DNA of 64,000 nt from Leminorella richardii (GCF_900478135.1 NZ_LS483470.1:3495001-3559000), one strand, 5' to 3'; shown: positions 37,029-45,438, counted from the stretch's first letter. The notes: a model not told the origin generated them from the sequence alone. Numbers and translations: made by a program.

Positions 37029-37195
37029 GCATAAATTTATATACCAGAGTATTAGAGTTACATTACTGCGAAAATATAACACCTTTGGGAATATAACAAA
37101 TATTCTCCGAGGTGCTTTCCGCGACAGCGTAATTTCATAGGTACTACATATCGGCAATTTACTATCTCTACCCCTGACTTATTCAAGGTGAACAT

Positions 37196-37261
37196 ATGGA
37201 AATTAAAAAAACTATTGTCGTTCCCCGTATGAATTTCAAACATGCCGCCGATATATATTAA
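37196..37261 (+). CDS. Possible 21-residue leader peptide upstream of the MFS gene
   Basis: An ATG preceded by AAGGTG at good spacing opens a 21-codon frame (MEIKKTIVVPRMNFKHAADIY) ending 22 bp before the MFS start. It is basic and not obviously membrane-bound. It may be a translated leader, a remnant or chance; conservation is the only test. The 255-bp gap from the flavoprotein stop (37028) to the MFS start otherwise shows only A+T-rich sequence. Confidence 0.25.
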   Translation: MEIKKTIVVPRMNFKHAADIY

Positions 37262-37283
37262 TGATAATAAGGAAAGAAAAATC

Positions 37284-38561
37284 ATGAAAATAATTAAAAA
37301 TTACCGATGGCATATGATTGTGCTCGTCTGTTTCATTACCGTTATTAACTATCTGGACAGGACGGCATTAGGTATCGCCGCGCCGACCATTATGCAAACT
37401 ACAGGGATAACAAAAGAACAATATTCGTGGATAGTCAGCGCATTCCAACTGGCGTATACCCTTGGTCAGCCGATAATGGGATTTTTTATTGACACTGTCG
37501 GATTAAAATTAAGCTTTGCCATCTGTGCTGCGATATGGGGCTTGGCAACGATGGGACACGCGTTAACCGGCACATGGCAAGGGCTGGCGTTTATGCGTGG
37601 AATTATGGGATTCAGCGAAGCCTCTGCGATTCCTGCGGGTGTAAAAACCGCATCAGTATGGTTTCCAGCCAAAGAACGCGGCATCGCTACCGGCGTATTT
37701 CAAATGGGGACCTCACTCGGCGCTATGCTTGCTCCACCGCTTATCGCCTGGTGCATTATGTTCCACAGCTGGCAGTTTGCATTTCTGGTTTCCGGTGCAT
37801 TAGCGTTAATTGCAGCAGTAATGTGGTTCTTTTTTTATAAAGATCCTAAAGATGCTAAACGACTATCCGATGAGGAAAGGCAGTATATTGAAGCCGGAAA
37901 AGAAACTCATTTGAAAGATGTCAAAAAAGAAAAAACGTCCGTTATACATATTTTAAAGCAGAGAAACTTCTGGGGTATTGGTATTGCGCGTTTTCTGGCT
38001 GACCCAGCCTGGGGAACAATTAACTTCTGGGTGCCTATTTTCTTTGTTGAAACACTTCATTTCAGCTTAAAAGAAATCGCCATGTTTGTATGGCTACCCT
38101 TCCTGCTGGGTGATTTAGGCTGTCTGGCCAGCGGATTTGTTGCTAAATTCTTCAATGATAGAGGCATCAGTTTAATTAACTCACGAAGAATCGCCTTCAC
38201 CATTGCCGCCGTTATCATGATGACAATTGGCCTAGTCAGCATCGTTGAAAATCCGTATATCGCGGTACTGCTAATCAGCATCGGTGCTTTCGCTCACCAG
38301 CTGCTGTCTACGGTTTCCACCACACTAGGCGCCGATTTGTTTAAAAAAGACGAAGTCGCGACGGCAGTTGGCATGGCGGGCGCCTGCGCGTGGTCCGGTC
38401 AGTTAATCTTCAACCTGTTTATTGGCGCATTCGTTAGCATTGTTGGCTTTGCACCGTTCTTTATTGCTCTGGCATTTTTTGACGTTCTCGGCGCTATCGC
38501 ACTATGGATATTTATCAAAGACCCTGTCTGCGTAGAAGAAAACGCGCTTGTAACGAACTAA
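37284..38561 (+). CDS. MFS transporter, anion:cation symporter (ExuT-like) family
   Basis: A 425-residue carrier with twelve predicted membrane segments. VINYLDRTALGIAAPTI near the N-terminus and the SWIVSAFQLAYTLGQPIMGF region are typical of the ACS family (hexuronate, galactarate, shikimate-like and other organic anions). The start at 37284 (MKIIKNYRWHM) has AAGGAAAG upstream; an earlier in-frame ATG at 37242 lacks one. It ends the SDR cluster, so it probably imports the cluster's substrate. Confidence 0.9.
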   Translation: MKIIKNYRWHMIVLVCFITVINYLDRTALGIAAPTIMQTTGITKEQYSWIVSAFQLAYTLGQPIMGFFIDTVGLKLSFAICAAIWGLATMGHALTGTWQGLAFMRGIMGFSEASAIPAGVKTASVWFPAKERGIATGVFQMGTSLGAMLAPPLIAWCIMFHSWQFAFLVSGALALIAAVMWFFFYKDPKDAKRLSDEERQYIEAGKETHLKDVKKEKTSVIHILKQRNFWGIGIARFLADPAWGTINFWVPIFFVETLHFSLKEIAMFVWLPFLLGDLGCLASGFVAKFFNDRGISLINSRRIAFTIAAVIMMTIGLVSIVENPYIAVLLISIGAFAHQLLSTVSTTLGADLFKKDEVATAVGMAGACAWSGQLIFNLFIGAFVSIVGFAPFFIALAFFDVLGAIALWIFIKDPVCVEENALVTN

Positions 38562-38587
38562 TTAACCCTCGTTCCCCCGTATAAACA

Positions 38588-38624
38588 AGTAGAAATCCGC
38601 CTTCGTAGAAAGCGGATTTCTACT
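38588..38624. terminator. Hairpin after the MFS gene
   Basis: A perfect 13-bp inverted repeat (AGTAGAAATCCGC and its complement) with an 11-bp loop lies 27 bp after the MFS stop. No T-run follows on the plus strand, so it may act as a 3' stabiliser or a Rho-assisted stop rather than a canonical terminator. Confidence 0.5.
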
Positions 38625-38843
38625 CTACGCATTTTAAGCAACGCGTAATGGGCTCTTCTGGATAACCACAACGCTGTGATGATATGGCTGCCGTCAGGTA
38701 TTCCACATTCATAAATATCAGACATACATCTGAGCAGATATTTCGTGAAATTCATATCATTTTGATTTAAAAAACAAAAAATGAATAATCTGTTAAGAGG
38801 ATCACAAACCCTAATTTTTTTATGGTTTTCTTTGATTAACAAG

Positions 38844-38855
38844 TTTAACGTTAAA
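38844..38855. promoter_or_regulatory. TTTAACGTTAAA palindrome, upstream copy
   Basis: A perfect 12-bp palindrome with a central CG, the form of LacI/GalR-family operators. An identical copy lies 102 bp downstream (38946-38957), and the two flank a terminator-like hairpin. The region 38625-38843 shows no gene. Confidence 0.55.
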
Positions 38856-38862
38856 GTCAATG

Positions 38863-38935
38863 TAATCAGGAAGAGGTAGGAAGGCTTTCAGAAGGCATTC
38901 TGTCACCTTCGTCTTCCCTTTCCTGATTATTTTTT
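38863..38935 (+). terminator. Terminator-like hairpin upstream of the lyase gene
   Basis: TAATCAGGAA (38863-38872) pairs with TTCCTGATTA (38920-38929), followed by six T residues. The long intervening segment could form a further stem. It may end transcription from the SDR-MFS operon or act as an attenuator for the lyase operon. Confidence 0.6.
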
Positions 38936-38945
38936 CACTATCAAC

Positions 38946-38957
38946 TTTAACGTTAAA
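38946..38957. promoter_or_regulatory. TTTAACGTTAAA palindrome, lyase-proximal copy
   Basis: An identical 12-bp palindrome 28 bp before the lyase start, overlapping a possible promoter (TTTTCA about 16 bp before TAAACT). Two operators 102 bp apart suit DNA looping by a tetrameric LacI-family repressor; this is inference. Confidence 0.55.
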
Positions 38958-38984
38958 CTAAATCGATAAACATGGAGAAGCATC

Positions 38985-40337
38985 ATGAACTCAACGGTAA
39001 TTGACAGCCAGGTTTTCGGCGCTCTTTTCAGTACCAAAGAAATGCGCGATATTTTCAGCGACCGCAATCTGGTGCAAAAGTGGCTGGATACAGAAGCCGC
39101 GCTTGCCAAAGCAGAAGGCGAGCTGGGCATTATTCCTAAAGAAGCCATGCAGGAAATCTGCAGCAAGGCCAATGCCGACCTGCTGGACATCCCCTCCATC
39201 GGTGAATTCTATAAGAGCTCCATCACCATTGTTCCTTTGCTCAAGGCGTTTAAAGCCGTGCTTAACAACAACGCCGGCGAGTTCGTTCACTGGGGCGCGA
39301 CCAGTCAGGACATCGTAGACACCGGACTGGTGCTGCAAATTCGCGAGGCCCACGCCGTGCTGCTGAAGAAGGTACGCCAGTGTGAAGAAGCCTGCTACGG
39401 GCTGGCGGAAAAATACCGCGACGTCGTGATGGCTGGTCGTACCCACGTTCAGCACGCCTTACCAATCACCATGGGCTTCAAAGCCGCAGGCTGGGCCTCT
39501 GAGTTTGCCCGTCATACTGAACGCCTGAATGAAATCACGCCTCGTCTGTTTGTCGGTCAGTTCTCCGGCGCCGTTGGTACTCTCGCCTCACTGGAAACCG
39601 AAGGCCTCAAAGTACAAGAGCGCATGATGAAAGAGCTAGGTTTAGCCGCACCGGATATTGCCTGGCACTCTGCACGCGACAACATCGCCGAGTTTATCAG
39701 CGTTCTGGCGCTGGTGGCTGGCACTATCGGTAAAGTCACCCGTGAAGTGCTGACCTTACAGCGCACTGAAATCGGCGAGCTGGAAGAGCCGTTCTTTATG
39801 GGTAAAGTCGGCAGCAGCACCATGCCGCACAAGCGCAATCCACAGGTGTGTGAAAACGTTATCGCCCTGACCCGCAGCGTCCGCGCGCTGGCACCGCTGG
39901 CAGTAGAAGCCATGAACTGTGAGAACGAGCGTGACTGGAGCTGTGAAATCGCCGAGTGGGACTTTGTTCAGCGCGCCTGTCACCTACTGGATGCCGCATT
40001 AGAAAAGAGCGTCGACATTCTGGAAAACCTGATCGTTTATCCGGAAAAAATGGAGAAAAACCTGAGCTGCCTGAAGGGTCTGATGCTGTCAGAGTCCGTC
40101 ATGATGCACTTGGGCGCCAAAATGGGTCGCTTAACTGCCCACGAAATCGTCTACACCATCTGCATGGACGCCTTCGAAAAAGGCATCGCTATGGAAGACG
40201 CGCTGATGAGTCACCCAGAAGTTATGCAGTTCTTCAGCAAGCAGGAAATCAAAGACATGCTGAACCCGCATAACTATATCGGGCTGGCAACGACCTTCGT
40301 TGACCGCGTGCTAGCCAAACGGCCTAGCGTGAAGTAA
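38985..40337 (+). CDS. Fumarase/adenylosuccinate lyase superfamily enzyme (CMLE/PcaB-like subgroup)
   Basis: A 450-residue lyase with the superfamily signature GSSTMPHKRNP (near residue 280) and the segment GRTHVQHALPITMGFKAAGW, typical of the 3-carboxymuconate cycloisomerase/adenylosuccinate lyase branch. Superfamily members usually eliminate fumarate from a succinyl-substituted substrate. No purine-synthesis or protocatechuate genes are nearby, so it is probably not PurB or PcaB in function. A DASS carrier and fumarate reductase follow, suggesting that the released fumarate is respired. The start has GGAG ten bases upstream. Confidence 0.85.
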   Translation: MNSTVIDSQVFGALFSTKEMRDIFSDRNLVQKWLDTEAALAKAEGELGIIPKEAMQEICSKANADLLDIPSIGEFYKSSITIVPLLKAFKAVLNNNAGEFVHWGATSQDIVDTGLVLQIREAHAVLLKKVRQCEEACYGLAEKYRDVVMAGRTHVQHALPITMGFKAAGWASEFARHTERLNEITPRLFVGQFSGAVGTLASLETEGLKVQERMMKELGLAAPDIAWHSARDNIAEFISVLALVAGTIGKVTREVLTLQRTEIGELEEPFFMGKVGSSTMPHKRNPQVCENVIALTRSVRALAPLAVEAMNCENERDWSCEIAEWDFVQRACHLLDAALEKSVDILENLIVYPEKMEKNLSCLKGLMLSESVMMHLGAKMGRLTAHEIVYTICMDAFEKGIAMEDALMSHPEVMQFFSKQEIKDMLNPHNYIGLATTFVDRVLAKRPSVK

Positions 40338-40492
40338 CCCATCCGGGCGCGCGAAGCCTCTCGCTTTGGTGAAGCGCGCCTCACTATTACTAACGGGTTG
40401 CCGTTATCGGGTCGCCGCCTTTCTCTGGGATCTTCTCTCCGCTTTTTTGGCGACTAACCGAACAGGCCCCGAACTGCGGAGGTCTCCGTCAT
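40338..40492 (+). other. Structured intergenic region between lyase and DASS genes
   Basis: A 155-bp gap with two possible hairpins: GGCGCGC (40348-40354) pairing with GCGCGCC about 20 bases later, and GTCGCC pairing with GGCGAC across a segment ending in TTTTTT. The second could be a partial terminator or leader structure. No gene; a GGAGG ribosome binding site (40480-40484) precedes the carrier start. Confidence 0.4.
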
Positions 40493-41896
40493 ATGTCTAA
40501 TAATATAATAAAAGGGGCTATCACCGTTCTTATTGGCCTCATCATCTGGTTTATTCCGGTACCAGAAGGCTTAACACCTCAGGCGTGGCACCTGTTTGCC
40601 CTGATGGTCGCCATTATTATCGGCTTTATTCTTCAACCCGTTCCCGTCGGCGCAGTAGCGTTTGTTGGCATTACCGCTATCGTGATGACCAACACGCTAA
40701 AACTGTCTGAAGCCCTGTCTGGCTTCAGCTCCGGTGCGATCTGGCTTATTGTTGCCGCCTTTCTGTTTGCCCGAGGTTTTATCAAAACGGGATTGGGGCG
40801 ACGCATCGCCTACATGATTCTGCGCGCCATTGGCGACAGCACGCTAAAAGTGGGTTACGCGCTGGCTTTAAGCGATCTGATCCTCGCACCGGCTACGCCG
40901 TCCAGCGCAGCCAGAGCCGGCGGCATCATTTTTCCTATCGCCCGCAGCCTTTCTTCGGCACTAGACTCTGAGCCGGGCCCAACCAGCCGTAAAGCGGGAG
41001 CCTACTTCCTTCAGGTCATCTACCAGACGGAGTCCGTGGTCTGCGCCATGTTCTTAACCGCCATGGCGGGTAACCCGATGATTGTGGAACTAGCGGCAAA
41101 AACCATTGGTGTGGAAATCACTTGGGGCACTTGGGCGCTGGCTGCCTGTGTACCGGGTCTGATTGCCTTTATTACCATCCCTTGGCTGATGTACGTGGTT
41201 TACCCGCCGGAGCTGAAGAAGATCCCACAGGCCAAAATCATTGCCCGTGAAGAGCTGGAGAAAATGGGCGCCGTTACGCTACACGAGAAGATCTTAGCGG
41301 TCGTGTTTCTGGTTTCGCTATTCTTGTGGTGTACGTCAGGGTGGAACGGGCTTAACGCCACGACGGTCGCCATGCTGGCAGTTTCCTGTCTGTTAGTGAC
41401 ACAAGTGCTGACTTGGGAAAACGTCGTTAAGGAAACCGGCGCTTGGGATACGCTAATCTGGATGGGCAGTTTAGTCGGCCTTGCCGCGCAGCTTTCCAGT
41501 AAAGGCTTTATTCCGTGGTTTGCCGAAGCGGCTAGTCACTCTATGAGCGGCTATTCATGGATCACGACGCTGTTTTTACTGGTCGTTATCTATATGTATT
41601 CCCACTACGCCTTCGCCAGTCTGACAGCGCATATTTCTGCCATGTATGCGGCCTTTATTGCCGTCGCCGTTGCTGCGGGTGCACCGCCCTATCTGGTTGC
41701 TTTAGCGCTAGCCTTTACGGCTAACATCTGCCTTCCTATAACCCACTACAGCGGAGCACCCGGGCCGATTTACTACGGCGCTGGGTATATCGACTTACCC
41801 ACCTGGTGGAAAATAGGCTTCCTGTTCTCAGTGGTGAATTTAATCATATGGATAGGTGTGGGTTCTATCTGGTGGAAAGCGTTGGGGCTGTGGTAA
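40493..41896 (+). CDS. DASS (SLC13/CitT-like) dicarboxylate transporter
   Basis: A 467-residue inner-membrane carrier with about 11-12 hydrophobic segments. Family features include APATPSSAARAGGIIFPIA (SNT-like substrate motif) and the second-half ITHYSGAPGPIYYGAGY. It resembles CitT and TtdT, E. coli antiporters that exchange citrate or tartrate for succinate. Between the lyase and frdA, the natural hypothesis is import of the lyase substrate in exchange for succinate. Confidence 0.9.
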   Translation: MSNNIIKGAITVLIGLIIWFIPVPEGLTPQAWHLFALMVAIIIGFILQPVPVGAVAFVGITAIVMTNTLKLSEALSGFSSGAIWLIVAAFLFARGFIKTGLGRRIAYMILRAIGDSTLKVGYALALSDLILAPATPSSAARAGGIIFPIARSLSSALDSEPGPTSRKAGAYFLQVIYQTESVVCAMFLTAMAGNPMIVELAAKTIGVEITWGTWALAACVPGLIAFITIPWLMYVVYPPELKKIPQAKIIAREELEKMGAVTLHEKILAVVFLVSLFLWCTSGWNGLNATTVAMLAVSCLLVTQVLTWENVVKETGAWDTLIWMGSLVGLAAQLSSKGFIPWFAEAASHSMSGYSWITTLFLLVVIYMYSHYAFASLTAHISAMYAAFIAVAVAAGAPPYLVALALAFTANICLPITHYSGAPGPIYYGAGYIDLPTWWKIGFLFSVVNLIIWIGVGSIWWKALGLW

Positions 41897-41947
41897 TACG
41901 CGGTTCTGAAGCGAACCCAATTAAATAAATTAAAATAATTAACCCTA

Positions 41948-42021
41948 TGCTTAATATGGTAAATTACATCAGATTTTACAGTTTATACGCCAAAAGAGTG
42001 ATGTAAACGCCATATTAAGCA
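41948..42021. repeat. Long interrupted palindrome upstream of frdA
   Basis: Outer arms TGCTTAATATGG and CCATATTAAGCA (12 bp, perfect) enclose inner arms TTACATCA and TGATGTAA (8 bp, perfect) around a 27-bp centre; total span 74 bp. It lies between the carrier gene and the frdA -10 element, with no T-run after it, so it is not an ordinary terminator. It could be a paired operator or a small inverted-repeat element. Confidence 0.8.
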
Positions 42022-42033
42022 CTTTAGCTCGGC

Positions 42034-42039
42034 TATAAT
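42034..42039 (+). promoter_or_regulatory. -10 element of the frdABCD promoter
   Basis: A perfect TATAAT 86 bp before the frdA start. No recognisable -35 hexamer lies 17 bp upstream, which is typical of activator-dependent promoters. Unlike the nik and hyb promoters, no full FNR box sits at -41.5; the right arms of the long palindrome occupy that place. Confidence 0.55.
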
Positions 42040-42124
42040 AGTTTTGCTTATTTGATTACGCACATACAAAAAAAATTTTTTTTATTTTTTAACACACTTA
42101 AACCGGAACATTTGGAGGAATGCA

Positions 42125-43933
42125 GTGCAAACCTTTAACGCCGACATCGCCATTATCGGGGCCGGGGGCGGAGGACTGCGTGCAGCCATTGCCGCTGCCG
42201 AAGCCAACCCTAACGCCACCATCGCGCTGATTTCTAAAGTCTACCCCATGCGCAGCCACACCGTGGCCGCCGAAGGGGGTTCCGCCGCCGTCATCCGTGA
42301 CGACGACAGCTTCGAACTCCACTTCCACGACACCGTCGCCGGCGGGGACTGGCTCTGCGAACAGGACGTCGTCCAGTACTTCGTCGAAAACAGCCCGCGC
42401 GAGATGATTCAGCTCGAACAGTGGGGATGCCCCTGGAGCCGCAAGCCTGACGGCGCCGTCAACGTCCGCCGCTTCGGCGGGATGAAGGTTGAACGCACCT
42501 GGTTTGCCGCCGACAAAACCGGCTTCCACATGCTCCACACCCTGTTCCAGACCTCGCTCAAGTACCCTAACATCAAGCGCTTTGACGAACACTTCGTCCT
42601 CGACATGCTGGTCGATGAAGGCCACGTTCGCGGCCTGGTCGCCATGAACATGATGGAAGGCACGCTGGTGCAAATCCGCGCCAACGCGGTTGTTATGGCT
42701 ACCGGCGGTGCCGGCCGCGTCTACCGCTACAACACCAACGGCGGTATCGTTACCGGTGACGGTATGGGCATGGCCTTCCGTCACGGCGTCCCGCTGCGCG
42801 ATATGGAATTCGTTCAGTATCACCCGACAGGCCTGCCCGGCTCCGGTATCCTGATGACCGAAGGCTGCCGCGGTGAAGGCGGTATCATGGTCAACAAGGA
42901 CGGCTACCGCTACCTGCAGGACTACGGTCTCGGACCGGAAACTCCCCTCGGCCAGCCGCAGAACAAGTACATGGAACTCGGCCCGCGCGATAAAGTCTCT
43001 CAGGCCTTCTGGCACGAATGGCGCGCCGGTCGCACCATCTCTACGCCGCGTGGCGATGTGGTCTACCTTGACCTGCGTCACCTGGGCGAGAAGAAGCTGC
43101 TTGAGCGTCTGCCGTTCATCTGCGAACTGGCTAAGGCCTACGTCGGCGTTGACCCGGTCAAAGAGCCTATCCCGGTGCGCCCAACGGCTCACTACACCAT
43201 GGGCGGTATCGAAACCAACCAGCAGTGTGAAACCCGTCTGACCGGTCTGTTCGCCGTCGGCGAATGTTCCTCTGTCGGCATGCACGGCGCCAACCGTCTG
43301 GGCTCCAACTCGCTGGCCGAGCTGGTGGTCTTTGGTCGCGTGGCCGGTGAACACGCTCTTGAGCGCGCCAAGACCGCGACCGCGGCTAACGGCTCTGCGC
43401 TGGATGCACAGGCGTCCGATATCGAAGCCCGCCTGCACGCCCTGCTCAATCAGGAAGGCACCGAAAACTGGGCCAACATCCGTGATGAAATGGGTCTGAG
43501 CATGGAAGAAGGCTGCGGTATCTACCGTACCGAAGAGCTGATGCAAAAGACCGTCGACAAGCTGACCGAGCTGAAAGAGCGCTTCAAGCGCGTGCGCATC
43601 ACTGACCGCACCAGCGTCTTCAACACCGACCTGCTGTACACCATCGAACTGGGTCACAGCCTTGACGTGGCTGAATGTATGGCGCACTCCGCCATCCTGC
43701 GTCGCGAATCCCGCGGGGCACACCAGCGTCTGGACGAAGGCTGCACCGAGCGTGATGACGTCAACTACCTCAAGCACTCTCTGGCCTTCTACAACCCGGA
43801 AGGCGGCGCGCCGCGCATTGACTACAGCGATGTGAAGATTACTACCCTGCCGCCGGCCAAACGCGTGTATGGCGCTGAAGCCGAAGCGCAGGCGAAAGAA
43901 GAAGCACTGAAGAAGGAGCAGGCGAATGTCTGA
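42125..43933 (+). CDS. frdA: Fumarate reductase flavoprotein subunit FrdA
   Basis: Catalytic subunit that reduces fumarate with electrons from menaquinol. It has 602 residues, as in E. coli, and starts with GTG preceded by GGAGG, also as in E. coli. The FAD motif is IGAGGGGLRAAIAAAE, the covalent-FAD histidine lies in MRSHTVAAEGG, and the active-site region is HPTGLPGSGILMTEGCRGEG. Strong codon bias leaves a long meaningless open frame on the opposite strand. It overlaps frdB by eight bases. Confidence 0.98.
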   Translation: MQTFNADIAIIGAGGGGLRAAIAAAEANPNATIALISKVYPMRSHTVAAEGGSAAVIRDDDSFELHFHDTVAGGDWLCEQDVVQYFVENSPREMIQLEQWGCPWSRKPDGAVNVRRFGGMKVERTWFAADKTGFHMLHTLFQTSLKYPNIKRFDEHFVLDMLVDEGHVRGLVAMNMMEGTLVQIRANAVVMATGGAGRVYRYNTNGGIVTGDGMGMAFRHGVPLRDMEFVQYHPTGLPGSGILMTEGCRGEGGIMVNKDGYRYLQDYGLGPETPLGQPQNKYMELGPRDKVSQAFWHEWRAGRTISTPRGDVVYLDLRHLGEKKLLERLPFICELAKAYVGVDPVKEPIPVRPTAHYTMGGIETNQQCETRLTGLFAVGECSSVGMHGANRLGSNSLAELVVFGRVAGEHALERAKTATAANGSALDAQASDIEARLHALLNQEGTENWANIRDEMGLSMEEGCGIYRTEELMQKTVDKLTELKERFKRVRITDRTSVFNTDLLYTIELGHSLDVAECMAHSAILRRESRGAHQRLDEGCTERDDVNYLKHSLAFYNPEGGAPRIDYSDVKITTLPPAKRVYGAEAEAQAKEEALKKEQANV

Positions 43934-44660
43934 GATGAAAACCCTCAAAGTAGAAGTCATGCGCTATAACCCTGAGCGTGACGCTGAGCCCCGCTTCGAG
44001 GCCTATGATGTGCCTTATGACGCCTCCACGTCACTGCTGGATGCGCTGGGCTACATCAAGGACAATCTGGCCCCTGACCTCTCCTACCGCTGGTCCTGCC
44101 GGATGGCTATCTGCGGCTCCTGCGGCATGATGATTAACAAGGTGCCCAAGCTTGCCTGTAAAACCTTCCTGCGTGACTACCCGCAGGGCATGAAGGTCGA
44201 AGCGCTGGGGAACTTCCCCATCGAGCGCGACCTGGTGGTCGATATGACCCACTTCATTGAGAGTCTGGAGGCCATCAAGCCTTACATTATCAATGACGCG
44301 CTCAAGCCTGAGAACGGCCCAACGATTCAGACCCCGGCTCAGATGGAGAAATACCATCAGTTCTCCGGCTGTATCAACTGCGGCCTGTGCTATGCGGCCT
44401 GCCCGCAGTTCGGCCTTAACCCCGAGTTTATCGGGCCTGCCGCCATTACCCTTGGCCATCGCTACAACCTCGACACCCGCGACAAGGGCAAGAAGCAGCG
44501 TATGACCCAGCTTAACGGCAAGAACGGCGTGTGGAGCTGTACCTTTGTGGGCTACTGCTCTGAAGTCTGTCCGAAGCACGTGGACCCGGCGTCGGCTATC
44601 CAACAGGGTAAAGCCGAAAGCGCCAAAGACTTTATGATTGCTATGCTGAAACCCCAGTAA
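43926..44660 (+). CDS. frdB: Fumarate reductase iron-sulfur subunit FrdB
   Basis: A 244-residue electron-transfer subunit. The [2Fe-2S] ligands are in CRMAICGSCGMM, and the [4Fe-4S] and [3Fe-4S] ligands in CINCGLCYAACP and CSEVCPKHVDP. It sits between frdA and the two membrane-anchor genes. Confidence 0.98.
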   Translation: MSEMKTLKVEVMRYNPERDAEPRFEAYDVPYDASTSLLDALGYIKDNLAPDLSYRWSCRMAICGSCGMMINKVPKLACKTFLRDYPQGMKVEALGNFPIERDLVVDMTHFIESLEAIKPYIINDALKPENGPTIQTPAQMEKYHQFSGCINCGLCYAACPQFGLNPEFIGPAAITLGHRYNLDTRDKGKKQRMTQLNGKNGVWSCTFVGYCSEVCPKHVDPASAIQQGKAESAKDFMIAMLKPQ

Positions 44661-44675
44661 AGGGAGTGGGAGACG

Positions 44676-45068
44676 ATGATGATAACCAAACGTAAACCCT
44701 ATGTCCGTGAGATGAAGGCTTCCTGGTGGAAGAACCTGGGGTTCTATAAGTTCTATATGTTCCGTGAAATGACCGCCGTTCCGGCCGTCTGGTTCAGCAT
44801 TGTGGTGCTGATTGGCGTGTTCTCACTCAGAAGCCTTGAGAGCTGGGCCGGGTTTATTGGCTTTTTGCAAAACCCGCTGGTGATGCTGCTCAATATCATC
44901 ACGCTGGTGATGGGTGTGGTGCACACCAAGACCTGGTTTGACCTGGCGCCGAAGGCGGTGAACATCGTCAAGGGCGACGAGAAGATGAGTCCCAAGCCGA
45001 TGATTACCGGCCTGTGGGCAGTGACGGCGGTGGTAACCGTGATTATTCTGGCCGTGGCGCTGGTGTAA
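44676..45068 (+). CDS. frdC: Fumarate reductase membrane anchor FrdC
   Basis: A 130-residue subunit with three membrane helices (about residues 30-50, 66-88 and 109-129) and the conserved N-terminus KRKPYVREMKASWWKNLGFY. An alternative ATG is the very next codon. With FrdD it binds menaquinol. Confidence 0.97.
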   Translation: MMITKRKPYVREMKASWWKNLGFYKFYMFREMTAVPAVWFSIVVLIGVFSLRSLESWAGFIGFLQNPLVMLLNIITLVMGVVHTKTWFDLAPKAVNIVKGDEKMSPKPMITGLWAVTAVVTVIILAVALV

Positions 45069-45081
45069 GGAGGGGAATGAA

Positions 45082-45438
45082 ATGATTGACCAAAACCCTA
45101 AACGTTCTGACGAACCGGTATTCTGGGGCCTGTTTGGTGCGGGCGGTATGTGGAGCGCCATTGTGGCGCCGGCGATTATCCTGCTGGTGGCGATTATTCT
45201 GCCGCTGGGCTGGGCGCCTGAAGCGTTGAGCTACCCGAGAGTGCTTGCGTTCTGCCAGAGCTTTATTGGCCGGGTGTTCCTGCTGCTGATGATTATTCTG
45301 CCGGTGTGGTGCGGTCTGCACCGTATGCACCACATGAGCCACGACCTGAAGCTGCACATCCCTGCGGGCAAGCTGGTGTTCTACGGCATTGCCAGCGTGC
45401 TGAGCATTTTGGCGGTGGTTGGCGTGTTTATGCTATAA
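45082..45438 (+). CDS. frdD: Fumarate reductase membrane anchor FrdD
   Basis: A 118-residue subunit (E. coli 119) with three membrane helices and the family motif EPVFWGLFGAGGMW. It lies 13 bp after frdC behind an AGGAGGGG ribosome binding site. Last gene of the operon. Confidence 0.97.
   Translation: MIDQNPKRSDEPVFWGLFGAGGMWSAIVAPAIILLVAIILPLGWAPEALSYPRVLAFCQSFIGRVFLLLMIILPVWCGLHRMHHMSHDLKLHIPAGKLVFYGIASVLSILAVVGVFML

Noticed and set aside
40338..40492. Riboswitch before the DASS carrier gene
   Set aside because: Hairpins are possible, but no known aptamer core was recognised, so only a structured intergenic region is recorded.
41998..42011. FNR box for frdABCD
   Set aside because: Only the left half (GTGAT) resembles the consensus at the -41.5 position; the right half does not match ATCAA.
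42098..43960. A 620-codon open frame on the strand opposite frdA
   Set aside because: It mirrors frdA exactly, has no ribosome binding site or recognisable domain, and is explained by the strong codon bias of frdA.
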